The position numbers were made by a program, and so were the translations under genes. The notes beneath the pieces were generated by a model. The model was given only the letters and a program-made list of their open reading frames with translations, had not been told where the DNA came from and did not search any database. DNA of 64,000 nucleotides, from the NCBI RefSeq assembly GCF_029840925.1, contig NZ_JAOCDM010000008.1:29885-93884 (forward strand). The letters run 5' to 3'. This stretch comes from Pseudomonas sp. GD03858 (GTDB lineage Bacteria; Pseudomonadota; Gammaproteobacteria; Pseudomonadales; Pseudomonadaceae). This document shows positions 47,374 through 56,230 of the stretch, in pieces (the stretch's first letter is position 1; every line of letters begins with the position of its first letter).

Positions 47374-49026
47374 ATGAACCTGCACCAGTTCGCTGAAACC
47401 CACGAAGTCACCAACCAGCCGCCGTCGCTCGACGGTGCCAACCTGTATCGTCTCGACCAGCCCTTGCAGCAATGGTCGCGGCGCTTCGGCGCCGGCTGGG
47501 CCGAGTCGCGGATCGACGCCTATGGTGCCCTTGCCGGCGGCCCGCTGATGGCCGCGGGTTTTCTGGCCAACGCCCACAAGCCCGAGTTCAGCAGCCATGA
47601 TCGCTATGGCCACCGCATCGACCTGGTGGAGTTCCACCCGGCCTATCACGAGCTGATGCGCACCGCGGTCGAGCACGGCCTGCCCTCGCTGCCATGGGCC
47701 GAGCCACGGGCCGGTGCCCATGTGGCGCGGGCCGCGATGACCTACCTGCACAGCCAGGCCGAGGCCGGCACCGGCTGCCCGCTGACCATGACCTTTGCCG
47801 CCGTGCCGGCCCTGCGCCTGCAGCCGGAACTTGCCGGCTACTGGCTGCCGAAGGTTCTCGCTCGCGAATACGACCCGCGCAACGTCGGCGACCGGCACAA
47901 GGCCGGCGTCACCATTGGCATGGCGATGACCGAAAAGCAGGGCGGCACCGACGTGCGCGCCAACACCACCCGCGCCTACCCGGTCGGCGCCCCCGGCCCA
48001 GGCCAGCCGTATGAGCTGGTGGGGCACAAGTGGTTCTGTTCGGCGCCCATGTGCGACGCCTTCCTCACCCTGGCCCAGACCGAAAAGGGCCTGAGCTGCT
48101 TCCTGCTGCCCCGTCACCGCCCCGACGACAACCGCAACCAGTTCTACATCCAGCGCCTGAAGAACAAGCTCGGCAATTGTTCCAACGCCTCCAGCGAAGT
48201 GGAGTTTCGTGGTGCGCTTGCGTGGATGATCGGCGAAGAGGGGCGTGGCGTGCCGACCATCATCGAGATGGTCGCCATGACCCGCTTTGACTGCATGGTC
48301 GGCTCCAGCGCCCTGATGCGCCAGGCCCTGACCCAGGCCGCGCATCACTGCGCCCACCGCAAGGTCGGTGGCCGCCTGCTGGCCGAGCAGCCGTTGATGC
48401 AGAACGTGCTCGCCGACCTGGCACTGGAGAGCGAGGCGGCCCTGGCCCTGAGCCTGCGCATGGGCCAGGCCCTGGACCAGCTCGACGATCCGCAACAGGC
48501 ACATTTCGCCCGATTGGTGACGGCGGTGGGCAAGTACTGGATCTGCAAGCGCGCTCCGGCAATGATCAACGAGGCTGCCGAGTGCCTGGGCGGCGCCGGC
48601 TACGTCGAAGACAGCATTCTGCCGAGGTTGTACCGCGAGGCGCCGGTCAACTCGACCTGGGAGGGTTCTGGCAACGTGCAGTGCCTGGATGTGCTGCGCG
48701 CGTTGTCCAAGGAGCCCGGTGTGCTCGACGCACTGTTCGCCGAGCTTGGCGATGGCCATGGCGATCCGCGCCTGGCCGCGTTCATCGGCAACCTCAAGGG
48801 CGCGTTCGCCGATACCAGCGACATCCAGTACCGGGCGCGGCAGTTGACCGAGGACATTGCCGTGGCGCTGCAGGCCAAGCTGTTGCTCGAGGCGGGCAAC
48901 GCCACGGTCAGCGATGCCTTCATCGGCAGCCGCCTGGGCGGCGGTGGGCGGGTGTACGGGGCACTGCCGCGCGGTGTCGATGCCGAGGCACTGGTGGCCA
49001 GGGCCACGCCGGTATGGCCCGGGTAA
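47374..49026 (+). CDS. AidB-like acyl-CoA dehydrogenase
   Basis: A 550-residue flavoprotein of the acyl-CoA dehydrogenase superfamily, AidB branch. Features are the N-terminal NQPPSLDGANLYRLDQPLQQ extension typical of AidB, the FAD-binding MAMTEKQGGTDVRANTT and GHKWFCSAPMCDAFLTLAQT, and the C-terminal NEAAECLGGAGYVEDSILPR with YREAPVNSTWEGSGNVQ. In E. coli AidB belongs to the adaptive response to alkylation and binds DNA; many homologues are isovaleryl-CoA-like enzymes. Neither ada nor alkB is nearby. ATG 47374 has a perfect AGGAGG. Confidence 0.9.
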   Translation: MNLHQFAETHEVTNQPPSLDGANLYRLDQPLQQWSRRFGAGWAESRIDAYGALAGGPLMAAGFLANAHKPEFSSHDRYGHRIDLVEFHPAYHELMRTAVEHGLPSLPWAEPRAGAHVARAAMTYLHSQAEAGTGCPLTMTFAAVPALRLQPELAGYWLPKVLAREYDPRNVGDRHKAGVTIGMAMTEKQGGTDVRANTTRAYPVGAPGPGQPYELVGHKWFCSAPMCDAFLTLAQTEKGLSCFLLPRHRPDDNRNQFYIQRLKNKLGNCSNASSEVEFRGALAWMIGEEGRGVPTIIEMVAMTRFDCMVGSSALMRQALTQAAHHCAHRKVGGRLLAEQPLMQNVLADLALESEAALALSLRMGQALDQLDDPQQAHFARLVTAVGKYWICKRAPAMINEAAECLGGAGYVEDSILPRLYREAPVNSTWEGSGNVQCLDVLRALSKEPGVLDALFAELGDGHGDPRLAAFIGNLKGAFADTSDIQYRARQLTEDIAVALQAKLLLEAGNATVSDAFIGSRLGGGGRVYGALPRGVDAEALVARATPVWPG

Positions 49027-49029
49027 TGC

Positions 49030-49152
49030 CATCGCGGGGCAAGCCCGCTCCCACGACCATGGACCGCCCCCAAGGGTTGGGTTGGTGTCCAACTTCTTTG
49101 GGGAAGTCCATCTGCGGCGTGTGATGCGTGGAAGCGGGCTTGCCCCGCGGTG
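49030..49152. repeat. REP inverted pair
   Basis: CATCGCGGGGCAAGCCCGCT from 49030 facing GAAGCGGGCTTGCCCCGCGG ending about 49152, between the dehydrogenase and amn. The spacer of about 75 bases is longer than in the other pairs. Confidence 0.85.
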
Positions 49153-49238
49153 GGCTCCGCGCCGATTATCGGGGGTGTATTTACCCTGCAACGCAGGCAA
49201 GATGGCTGTCATGCATTCCATAAGACAGGAAGCCCAGC

Positions 49239-50702
49239 GTGAGCCAAGCGTTTGTAGTCGTTGATACCCCCGAGCAGGCCGTCGACCGTCTGGCGGCCCT
49301 GCATGAACAGGCCACCGGGGCGCTGAGCCAGGCCCTCAAGCGCTATCTCAAGGACCGCACCGAGCCGGATGACGCCGAGCGCGCACTGTTCCGCTACCCG
49401 GCCCTGCGCCTGGCCTACTACAGCCAGGGCGAAGTCGCCGCCACCACCCGGGCCTACGCCAAGGTCCAGGTGGCCGGCACCTACAGCGTCACCGTCACCC
49501 AGCCGGCGGCGTTTCGCAGCTACCTGCTCGAGCAATTGCGCCCGTTGATGCACGACTACACGGTGACCGTGGAAGTCGGCGTCAGCGAGCAGAACATTCC
49601 GTACCCCTATGTGGTCGACCAGGGCGACGAACTGGCCGGCAGCGGCATCACCGCCGCGCAGCTGGCGCGGGTATTCCCCAGCACCGACCTGTCGGCGGCC
49701 ACCGACAATATCGCCGACGGCCTGTACGACTGGGAAAGCGCCGAGACCCTGCCGCTGGCGCTGTTCGACGCCGCTCGGGTGGACTTCTCGCTGCGTCGCC
49801 TGGTGCACTACACCGGCAGCGACTGGCGTCATGTGCAGCCGTGGATCCTGCTCACCAACTACCACCGCTATGTCGACCAGTTCATCGCCCATGGCCTGGA
49901 GCAGCTGCGCGAGGACCCACGTTTCGTGCGCATGGTCCTGCCGGGCAACGTGATCATCGAGAAGGGCATGGACAACGGCGAGGCCCAGGCCTTGGTCGCC
50001 GGCGTGGTCTGGCATCGCTACCAGATGCCGGCCTATCACCTGATCGCCGCCGATGGCGATGGCGTGACCCTGGTCAACATCGGCGTCGGCCCGTCCAACG
50101 CCAAGAACATCACCGACCACCTGGCCGTGCTGCGCCCGCACTGCTGGCTGATGATCGGCCACTGCGGCGGCCTGCGCCAATCCCAGACCATCGGCGACTA
50201 CGTGCTGGCCCACGCCTACATGCGCCGCGACGGTATCCTCGACCGCGTGGTGCCGCCGAACATCCCGATCCCGGCCCTGGCCGAAGTGCAGCTGGCGCTG
50301 CAAGAGGCCGCGGCGCAGGTTACCGGCGAGCGTGGCGAGGAGCTGAAAAAACGCCTGCGCACCGGCACCGTGCTCACCTACGACGACCGCAACTGGGAGC
50401 TGCGCTGGGCCCAGGAGCGCCCGCTGATCAACCTGTCCCGCGCCGTGGCGGTGGACATGGAAAGCGGCACCATCGCCGCCCAGGGCTATCGCCTGCGCGT
50501 GCCGTACGGCACCTTGCTGTGCGTTTCCGACAAGCCGCTGCACAGCGAGATCAAGCTGCCGGGCTCGGCCAACGCCTTCTACAACCGCGCGGTCAGCCAG
50601 CACCTGAAGATCGGCATCGCCGCCCTCGACCTGCTGCGCACCGAGCTCAACTCGCTGCACTCGCGTAAACTGCGCAGCTTCGATGAGCCGCCGTTCCGCT
50701 GA
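49239..50702 (+). CDS. amn: AMP nucleosidase
   Basis: Hydrolyses AMP to adenine and ribose 5-phosphate, controlling adenylate pools. The 487-residue protein has an N-terminal Amn-specific domain and a C-terminal nucleoside phosphorylase-like domain with NIGVGPSNAKNITDHLAVLR, WLMIGHCGGLRQSQ, and VDMESGTIAAQGYRL. The start is GTG 49239 with AGGAAG upstream. rluE follows after six bases. Confidence 0.96.
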   Translation: MSQAFVVVDTPEQAVDRLAALHEQATGALSQALKRYLKDRTEPDDAERALFRYPALRLAYYSQGEVAATTRAYAKVQVAGTYSVTVTQPAAFRSYLLEQLRPLMHDYTVTVEVGVSEQNIPYPYVVDQGDELAGSGITAAQLARVFPSTDLSAATDNIADGLYDWESAETLPLALFDAARVDFSLRRLVHYTGSDWRHVQPWILLTNYHRYVDQFIAHGLEQLREDPRFVRMVLPGNVIIEKGMDNGEAQALVAGVVWHRYQMPAYHLIAADGDGVTLVNIGVGPSNAKNITDHLAVLRPHCWLMIGHCGGLRQSQTIGDYVLAHAYMRRDGILDRVVPPNIPIPALAEVQLALQEAAAQVTGERGEELKKRLRTGTVLTYDDRNWELRWAQERPLINLSRAVAVDMESGTIAAQGYRLRVPYGTLLCVSDKPLHSEIKLPGSANAFYNRAVSQHLKIGIAALDLLRTELNSLHSRKLRSFDEPPFR

Positions 50703-50708
50703 GGATCC

Positions 50709-51338
50709 ATGCCCCTGCCGCCCCGCAACAAACCGCGCCGCCCTGCGGCGCGCCCTACCGGCCCGCGTCGCCAAGCCAAGGCGCCGCCGGCCGAGCCCCG
50801 CCTGATCCTGTTCAACAAGCCGTTCGACGTGCTCACGCAATTCAGTGACGGCGAAGGCCGGGCCACGCTCAAGGACTTCATCGACATTCCCGGCATCTAC
50901 CCGGCCGGGCGTCTGGACCGTGACAGCGAAGGGCTGTTGCTGCTGACCAATGACGGCCGCCTGCAGGCGCGTATCGCCGATCCCAAGCACAAGCTGGCCA
51001 AGACCTACTGGGTGCAGGTGGAGGGCGAGCCGAGCGAAGAGCAGCTCCAGTGTCTGCGCGATGGCGTAGAGCTCAACGACGGGCCGACCTTGCCGGCCGA
51101 GGCGCGCCTGCTCGACGAGCCGACGCTATGGCCGCGCAACCCGCCGGTACGTTTTCGCAAGAGCGTGCCGACCGCCTGGCTGGAGCTGGTGATTCGCGAG
51201 GGACGCAACCGCCAGGTGCGGCGCATGACGGCGGCGGTAGGCTTGCCGACGTTGCGCCTGGTGCGGGTGCGGATCGGTGACTGGACGATCGAAGGACTTG
51301 AGCAGGGTTGCTGGCGCGAAGTGGACGCAAAGCTGTAG
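50709..51338 (+). CDS. rluE: 23S rRNA pseudouridine synthase, RluE type
   Basis: RsuA/RluB/E/F-family enzyme. The 209-residue protein lacks the S4 domain, like RluE, and starts with a basic region ([13 protein letters not shown]). The catalytic aspartate lies in [19 protein letters not shown], and the C-terminal motif is [20 protein letters not shown]. The likely target is U2457 in 23S rRNA. Its location after amn may give cotranscription. Confidence 0.88.
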   Translation: MPLPPRNKPRRPAARPTGPRRQAKAPPAEPRLILFNKPFDVLTQFSDGEGRATLKDFIDIPGIYPAGRLDRDSEGLLLLTNDGRLQARIADPKHKLAKTYWVQVEGEPSEEQLQCLRDGVELNDGPTLPAEARLLDEPTLWPRNPPVRFRKSVPTAWLELVIREGRNRQVRRMTAAVGLPTLRLVRVRIGDWTIEGLEQGCWREVDAKL

Positions 51339-51361
51339 CAGGCTGATTTGTGTGTGGAATT

Positions 51362-51426
51362 CTTCGCGGGTAAACCCGCTCCCACAGGGAGCAGGTGATG
51401 CCTGTGGGAGCGGGTTTACCCGCGAA
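51362..51426. repeat. REP inverted pair
   Basis: TTCGCGGGTAAACCCGCTCC from 51362 facing GGAGCGGGTTTACCCGCGAA ending 51426, between convergent genes. Confidence 0.92.
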
Positions 51427-51439
51427 TGGGTATCGGGCC

Positions 51440-51643
51440 TCAGACCCCTTCGAGAAACCCCACCACCACGCTCTTGATGATGAACGCCAGCACGCCCAGG
51501 CCCAGCACGAAGAACAGAATCAGCGTCCCGAAGCGCCCCGCCTTGGATTTCTTCGCCAAGTCCCAGACGATGAAGCCCATGAAACCGATCAGCACGGTGA
51601 CCAGGACGATCATCATCCATTCTTCGAATACGGCGGGATCCAT
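51440..51643 (-). CDS. DUF2788 small membrane protein
   Basis: A 67-residue protein with two hydrophobic helices (WMMIVLVTVLIGFMGFIVW and FGTLILFFVLGLGVLAFIIK) separated by a basic turn (AKKSKAG). The pattern and length match the DUF2788 family of small inner-membrane proteins, whose function is unknown. It is about 50 bases downstream of the Lrp-type regulator. Confidence 0.8.
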   Translation of the reverse strand: MDPAVFEEWMMIVLVTVLIGFMGFIVWDLAKKSKAGRFGTLILFFVLGLGVLAFIIKSVVVGFLEGV

Positions 51644-51696
51644 CGCTTCACTCCAGGCAGGTTGAGCACCCGATCATACGCCGGGCACGCAGGGAT

Positions 51697-52173
51697 TCAA
51701 CGCAGGTGGGTCAATGGCAGCTCGGTGCTGGCCAGCACCTGGTTGAGCACGAAGCTCGAGCGCACGCTGGTCACGCCTTCGATGCGGGTCAGGCTGCCCA
51801 GTAGCAGTTTCTGGTAGTGATCCATGTCTGGCACCACCACCTTCAACTGATAGTCGGCGTCCATCCCGGTGACCAGGCTGCATTCGAGTACCTGCGGCAG
51901 GTTGCGGATCGCCGCTTCGAACGTCTCGAAGCGCTCGGGGGTGTGGCGGTCCATGCCGATCAGCACGTAGGCGGTCAGGCTCAGGCCGAGCTTCTTGCGG
52001 TCCAGCAGGGCCACCTGGCGCGAAATGTAGCCATCGTCCTCGAGCTGTTTGACCCGACGTGAGCAAGGGGAAGGGGACAGGCCGATGCGCTCGGCCAGTT
52101 CCTGGTTGGAGATGCGCGCGTCGCGCTGCAATTCGGCGAGGATGCTCAGGTCGTAGCGGTCGAGCTTGCTCAT
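51697..52173 (-). CDS. Lrp/AsnC family regulator
   Basis: A 158-residue transcription regulator. Helix-turn-helix NQELAERIGLSPSPCSRRVKQL lies near residues 23-44, followed by the RAM ligand domain (VVPDMDHYQKLLLGSLTRI and SVRSSFVLNQVLASTELPL). Such proteins respond to amino acids. Its own promoter must lie in the long upstream gap. The ligand cannot be read from sequence. Confidence 0.93.
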   Translation of the reverse strand: MSKLDRYDLSILAELQRDARISNQELAERIGLSPSPCSRRVKQLEDDGYISRQVALLDRKKLGLSLTAYVLIGMDRHTPERFETFEAAIRNLPQVLECSLVTGMDADYQLKVVVPDMDHYQKLLLGSLTRIEGVTSVRSSFVLNQVLASTELPLTHLR

Positions 52174-52461
52174 GGAAAGGGCCTTTTCTGTTCGGATTGC
52201 TGCGAATTATCGATCCTGAGTGAAAAATTGCGCAAGCGCTATTTATCAGAGCAATCTTCGCAATCCTCTGCCCCGGCGTCCGGCCTATCTTTATCACCAG
52301 AATCACTGCCCGGACATCAGTCCACGGCGACGCGCCCTAGGCGGGCGGTCGCGGCCAGCGATCCAACAGGATCCGCCAGGCCCCCGGGCTACGCACTGTC
52401 CAGAAGACGGCGCGAGGTGAGCCGGTGCCACAAGCGCCGAGCACGGACGACAATTCCCGAA
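52174..52461. other. Intergenic region, possible plus-strand small RNA
   Basis: About 290 bases with no convincing gene. The stretch next to the regulator is AT-rich; from about 52310 it is GC-rich with several short inverted repeats, such as GCGCCCTAGGCGGGC. It ends at a strong plus-strand terminator although both flanking genes are on the minus strand. Confidence 0.4.
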
Positions 52462-52487
52462 GGGAGGCCGCGAGGCCTCCCTTTTTT
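52462..52487 (+). terminator. Rho-independent terminator on plus strand
   Basis: GGGAGGCC, loop GCGA, GGCCTCCC, then six T. It touches the stop codon of the MFS gene on the opposite strand. On the minus strand there is no T-run, so it is directed at plus-strand RNA. Confidence 0.85.
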
Positions 52488-53682
52488 ATTGTGCCGACGG
52501 CTGCGTCAGCGACGCTTCGCGGCGCCCGGCCACCAACCGTGCCGCCAGCAGCACCAGCAGCCCACCTGCCATGGCGATGAGGAAACCATCGCGGGCTGTC
52601 GTGGCGTCGACCCAGTGCCCGGCGCCCGCGGCGCCGATCGCCACGCCGACGTTCAGTCCGGCGAGCAGCCAGGTCAGGCCTTCGGTCAGCTGGCGCTCGG
52701 GCACGCTGCGCTCGACCAGCGCCATGGCCACGATCATGGTCGGGGCGAAGAATACGCCCGCCAGCAGCACCGCGGCGGCGAGCAGGGCAATGTTGCCGAC
52801 CAGCAGCAGTGGCAGCGTGCTCAGGGCGGTGGCCAGTGCGCCGAGCAGCAACTGCCGGGGCAGCGGCAGGCGCCAACGCAGCGCGCCGAACACCAGCCCG
52901 GACACACAGGAGCCCACGGCATAGGCCGACAGCACCAGGCTCGCGGCGGCCGGCCGGCCTTGCTCGCTGGCGAAGGCGACGCTGACGATATCCACGGTGC
53001 CGACGATCACGCCCATCGCCACCATCAGCAAGGTGAGCTGGCGCACCCGAGGGATTTGCCAGACCGGCAGCTCGCGCGGTGTCGCTGCCATTCGCGGCGG
53101 TTCGCTGGTCTTTTGCAGCGCCAGCAGCACGGTGCCCAGCACCAGCAGTGTGGCGGCGGCCATTAGGCCGGCCTGAGGCCACAGCAATACGCTGAGGCCG
53201 ACCGCCAGGGGCGGCCCGGCGATGAAGCTGGCCTCGTCGAACACCGTCTCCAGCGAATAGGCGGTCTGCAGTTGTGGCTGGCCACGGTACAGATGCGTCC
53301 AGCGCGCGCGGACCATCGCCGACAGGCTGGGCATGCAGCCCGCCAGCAGGGCGGCGCCGAACAGCAGCCAGGCAGAGGCTTCGAGCCAGGTAGCGACCGC
53401 CATCGACAGCAATCCCAGAGCGCTGAGCAGACCTGCCATCGGCAGCACCCGCCGCTGGCCCAGGCGGTCCACCAGCCGCGAGACCTGCGGTGAAAGCAGG
53501 GCATAGCTCAGCACGAAGGTCGCCGAGACCGCGCCAGCCAAGGCATAGCTGCCGCGCGATTGCGCCAGCAGGGTGATGATGCCGATGCCCGTCATGGGCA
53601 AGGGCAGGCGGGCGAGCAGCCCGGCCAGAGCGAAGGCCCGGGTGCCAGGGGCGGCGAAGAGTTGACGATAGGGGTTTGGCAT
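52486..53682 (-). CDS. MFS exporter
   Basis: A 398-residue major facilitator protein with about twelve helices. It begins YRQLFAAPGTRAFALAGLLA and has the motif-A-like loop LSPQVSRLVDRLGQRRVLP between helices 2 and 3. Relatives are drug or metabolite exporters. ATG 53682 has AAGGAG upstream. A promoter with palindromic operators lies 56-84 bases upstream, so it is probably under repressor control. No regulator gene is adjacent apart from the Lrp type downstream. Confidence 0.9.
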   Translation of the reverse strand: MPNPYRQLFAAPGTRAFALAGLLARLPLPMTGIGIITLLAQSRGSYALAGAVSATFVLSYALLSPQVSRLVDRLGQRRVLPMAGLLSALGLLSMAVATWLEASAWLLFGAALLAGCMPSLSAMVRARWTHLYRGQPQLQTAYSLETVFDEASFIAGPPLAVGLSVLLWPQAGLMAAATLLVLGTVLLALQKTSEPPRMAATPRELPVWQIPRVRQLTLLMVAMGVIVGTVDIVSVAFASEQGRPAAASLVLSAYAVGSCVSGLVFGALRWRLPLPRQLLLGALATALSTLPLLLVGNIALLAAAVLLAGVFFAPTMIVAMALVERSVPERQLTEGLTWLLAGLNVGVAIGAAGAGHWVDATTARDGFLIAMAGGLLVLLAARLVAGRREASLTQPSAQ

Positions 53683-53731
53683 GTCGGTTTCTCCTTGCTG
53701 CGACTTACCGTCGGGGTGTTTACGTACATCG

Positions 53732-53762
53732 CGTATGATTAAATATTCATACGATCCGTATG
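53732..53762. promoter_or_regulatory. Palindromic operator at the MFS promoter
   Basis: Three half-sites alternate in direction: CGTATG (53732-53737), CATACG (53748-53753), CGTATG (53757-53762). The last two form the perfect palindrome CATACGATCCGTATG, the first two a wider one. The pattern suits a TetR-like dimeric repressor. Confidence 0.6.
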
Positions 53763-53766
53763 TAAA
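53738..53766 (-). promoter_or_regulatory. Sigma-70 promoter of the MFS gene
   Basis: On the minus strand TTTACA (53766-53761) and TTTAAT (53743-53738) are 17 bases apart. The spacer holds the palindrome CATACGATCCGTATG, so a bound repressor would exclude RNA polymerase. Confidence 0.6.
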
Positions 53767-53880
53767 GAGTCGGCAAAGAACGTTGCCAGTGATTGCTGTC
53801 GGCTATTTCATCTGCTGGTATCGAGGGCGGCGGTAAACTCAAGGCCTGTGAGCGCAGGTGTTTTCATCGAGAGGAAGATC

Positions 53881-54714
53881 ATGAGGTCGCGCATCTGGCA
53901 GTTGGCCGGTGTTGGTTTGCTGAGCATGGGCATCAGCCTTGGCGCCTTGGCCCAGGGACCCGGGGATGGGCACGATGGTCACGGCGGGACGCCGGAGCAA
54001 GGTGGCGAAAGGCGTGGTTCGCCGCTCAATTCGCGAGACGAAGTGCGCCAGACGCAGCCGCCGCGGCAGGGCTACTACCAGGATATTCCTCGTCGATACG
54101 ACGACAACCGTCACTGGCAGGCCGGTGGCCCGGGCCAGCGCCCCGGTGGTGACTGGAACGGCCGGCCGGACGGCCATGGCAATGGCTGGGGGCCAGGGCC
54201 GCAGTACCGTCCCGGCCATACCATCGACCGCTTCCCGGATCGCTACTGGAAGGTGCCTTATCGTGGGCAGGACTACTTCTACTCCGGTGGCTACTGGTAC
54301 CGGCCCCATGGCGGTGGCTACATCATCGTCACGCCACCTTACGGCGTGCGTGTCGGCTATCTGCCGTCCTATGCGCGGGAGGTGTGGCTGAGCGGGGCGC
54401 TGTTCTTCGTGGTGGCCGACACCTACTACCAGTACCTGGCCGACAGCCGCGAATACGTGGTGGTCAACCCGCCCACGGTCGCGCCTGCGCCTGTTCCGGC
54501 GCAGCCGCAGGGCTATGACGTGGTTGCCTATCCGATGCATGGCCAGGGGCCTGAGCAGCAGGAGCAGGACCGCTACCAGTGCCATCGCTGGGCGGTAAGC
54601 CAGTCGGGGTTCGACCCGGCGACCGCGACCTATGCACCGCCGGCGAATGTCGCTGACAACTATCGGCGGGCGCTGGGGGCGTGCCTTGGCGGGCGCGGAT
54701 ACAGTGTCAACTGA
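53881..54714 (+). CDS. Exported DUF6515-like protein rich in Gly, Pro and Tyr
   Basis: A 277-residue secreted or periplasmic protein. A signal peptide (cleavage after GALA) is followed by a low-complexity Gly/Asp/His/Arg segment to about residue 115, then a folded part with YWKVPYRGQDYFYSGGYWYR, IIVTPPYGVRVGYLPS, and a C-terminal cysteine-containing domain (QDRYQCHRWAVSQSGFDP and RALGACLGGRGYSV). This matches proteins annotated DUF6515, of unknown role. ATG 53881 follows GAGAGGAAG. Confidence 0.8.
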   Translation: MRSRIWQLAGVGLLSMGISLGALAQGPGDGHDGHGGTPEQGGERRGSPLNSRDEVRQTQPPRQGYYQDIPRRYDDNRHWQAGGPGQRPGGDWNGRPDGHGNGWGPGPQYRPGHTIDRFPDRYWKVPYRGQDYFYSGGYWYRPHGGGYIIVTPPYGVRVGYLPSYAREVWLSGALFFVVADTYYQYLADSREYVVVNPPTVAPAPVPAQPQGYDVVAYPMHGQGPEQQEQDRYQCHRWAVSQSGFDPATATYAPPANVADNYRRALGACLGGRGYSVN

Positions 54715-54739
54715 GGCATCAGCGGGCCGCAACGCGGCC

Positions 54740-54763
54740 CATCGCGGGTAAACCCGCTCCCAC
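54740..54763. repeat. Single REP copy
   Basis: CATCGCGGGTAAACCCGCTC, one unit without partner, preceded by a small hairpin GGCCGCAACGCGGCC. It follows the DUF6515 gene. Confidence 0.85.
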
Positions 54764-54797
54764 GCGGCAGTGCGAGCCCGAAGGCTGGGCAGTCTTC

Positions 54798-55667
54798 CTA
54801 CACAGGGTCGGCATGCACCATCACATCCGCTCGCGGGTAGCGCTCACGGATTGCCTTTGATGCCTGCACGCACAGCGCATGGGCATCGTGCAGTGGCAGT
54901 TCGCCCGGCAGCTCCAGATGCAACTGCACGAACCACTGGCTGCCGGAGATCCGCGTGCGCAGGTCATGCACGCCCTTCACGCCGGGAATCGCCATCACCA
55001 CTTCGAGCATGCGTTCGCCGACATCGGCCGGCAGTTCCTTGTCCATGAGGATCGCGGTGCTCTCACGGGCGATCTGCACCGCGCTCCAGAGGATGTACAG
55101 GGCGATCCCCAGGCCGAACAATGCATCCAGCTGTGGCCAGCCGAAGCGTGCCAGCAGCAGCGCCAGCAGGATGCTGGTGTTGAGCAGCAGGTCGGAGCGG
55201 TAGTGCAGGGAATCGGCGCGCACGGCGGTGGAGCCGGTCAGGCGGATGACCTTGCGCTGGAACGCCAGCAACGCCACGGTCAGCGCCAGCGACAGCAGCA
55301 TCACGGCGATGCCGGCGGCGGTGTCGCCCAAGGGCTCCGGCGACTTCAGCCGATCCACCGCCTGGATCCCGATCAGTACCGCGCTGACCCCGATGAACAG
55401 CGCCTGGGCCATGCCGGCCAGGGCTTCGGCCTTGCCATGGCCGAAACGGTGGTCGTCATCGGCCGGGCGCAAGGCGTAATGCACGGCCAGCAGGTTGAGG
55501 AAGGACGCGGCGGCATCCAGCGCCGAATCGGTCAGCCCGGCCAGCAGGCTGACCGAGCCACTCAGCCACCAGGCCACCGCCTTGCTCAGCACCAGGATGC
55601 AGGCCACGCTCAGCGAGGCGCGGGTGGCCAGGCGCAGCAGGCGATTGTGTTCGGCGGTCGCGGTCAT
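54798..55667 (-). CDS. Cation diffusion facilitator (FieF/YiiP type)
   Basis: A 289-residue inner-membrane metal/proton antiporter. Six helices are present with the metal ligands DSALD in helix 2 and HYRSD in helix 5, and the histidine-containing loop HRFGHGKAEALAG. The DD/HD ligand set is that of FieF/YiiP, which export Zn2+, Fe2+ or Cd2+. A C-terminal cytosolic domain follows (HDLRTRISGSQWFVQLHLEL). The start ATG 55667 fits; the longer frame to 55742 overlaps the neighbour. Confidence 0.93.
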   Translation of the reverse strand: MTATAEHNRLLRLATRASLSVACILVLSKAVAWWLSGSVSLLAGLTDSALDAAASFLNLLAVHYALRPADDDHRFGHGKAEALAGMAQALFIGVSAVLIGIQAVDRLKSPEPLGDTAAGIAVMLLSLALTVALLAFQRKVIRLTGSTAVRADSLHYRSDLLLNTSILLALLLARFGWPQLDALFGLGIALYILWSAVQIARESTAILMDKELPADVGERMLEVVMAIPGVKGVHDLRTRISGSQWFVQLHLELPGELPLHDAHALCVQASKAIRERYPRADVMVHADPV

Positions 55668-55692
55668 GCGTGGGTGGTCGTCCTTGGGTGGA

Positions 55693-56112
55693 TCAGGCGG
55701 CCGGTACCAGGCCATGGCTGGCCAGTTGCTCGACGCTGCCACGGTGCTGGATCAGCCGTGGATCGTTCAATGGCAGGCGCTGGCCCAGTTCGCTTTCGAG
55801 GATAGCCTGCAGCTTGAGCTTGTCGACCTGGCCGTCGGCATTGATTGCCGGGGCGAGCCTGGCCGGATCGACATGCGCGGTGGTGCCCCCTGGGTAGTAG
55901 ATGGCGCCGGTGGCGAAATCGACGCCGAAGGCGATCAGGCCGGGAATGACGTAGAAGAGAATGCCGATGGCATCCAGCGCCGCGACCACGGGGTCGATCT
56001 TGCCTTCGATCTGGCCCCGGCGGTCGGGATAGAACAGGGTGCCGCAGGCCGTCAGCTGGGTCAGTAGGGTGGCGATGACGACGCCACCGATGACGCGGGA
56101 AGGGATGCGCAT
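55693..56112 (-). CDS. Small lipoprotein of unknown function
   Basis: A 139-residue protein with lipobox QLTAC (Cys23) and a conserved-looking core GTLFYPDRRGQIEGKIDPVV, then a hydrophobic segment AIGILFYVIPGLIAFGVDF and IYYPGGTT. Similar small lipoproteins have been named after polyribonucleotide nucleotidyltransferase by mistake; none of its features supports that. ATG 56112 has GGAG upstream. It lies 25 bases before the CDF gene on the same strand and may be cotranscribed. Confidence 0.8.
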   Translation of the reverse strand: MRIPSRVIGGVVIATLLTQLTACGTLFYPDRRGQIEGKIDPVVAALDAIGILFYVIPGLIAFGVDFATGAIYYPGGTTAHVDPARLAPAINADGQVDKLKLQAILESELGQRLPLNDPRLIQHRGSVEQLASHGLVPAA

Positions 56113-56230
56113 GTGAATCTCCGAAAGGTAACGACGACAAGGCGCGGCAGTCGCCGACGCCTGAAGCTTGAGACCATGATAGGGCAGCCTCGGTTCGCCG
56201 TTATACTCGGACGATTGTTCGAGGACCACC

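Noticed and set aside
52228..53166. Plus-strand open frame of 312 codons over the Lrp-MFS gap
   Set aside because: It runs through a strong terminator and is antisense to the MFS gene; Arg/Gln-rich composition is typical of a shadow.
55693..56112. Naming the small lipoprotein as polyribonucleotide nucleotidyltransferase
   Set aside because: The protein has 139 residues and a lipobox and none of the PNPase domains.
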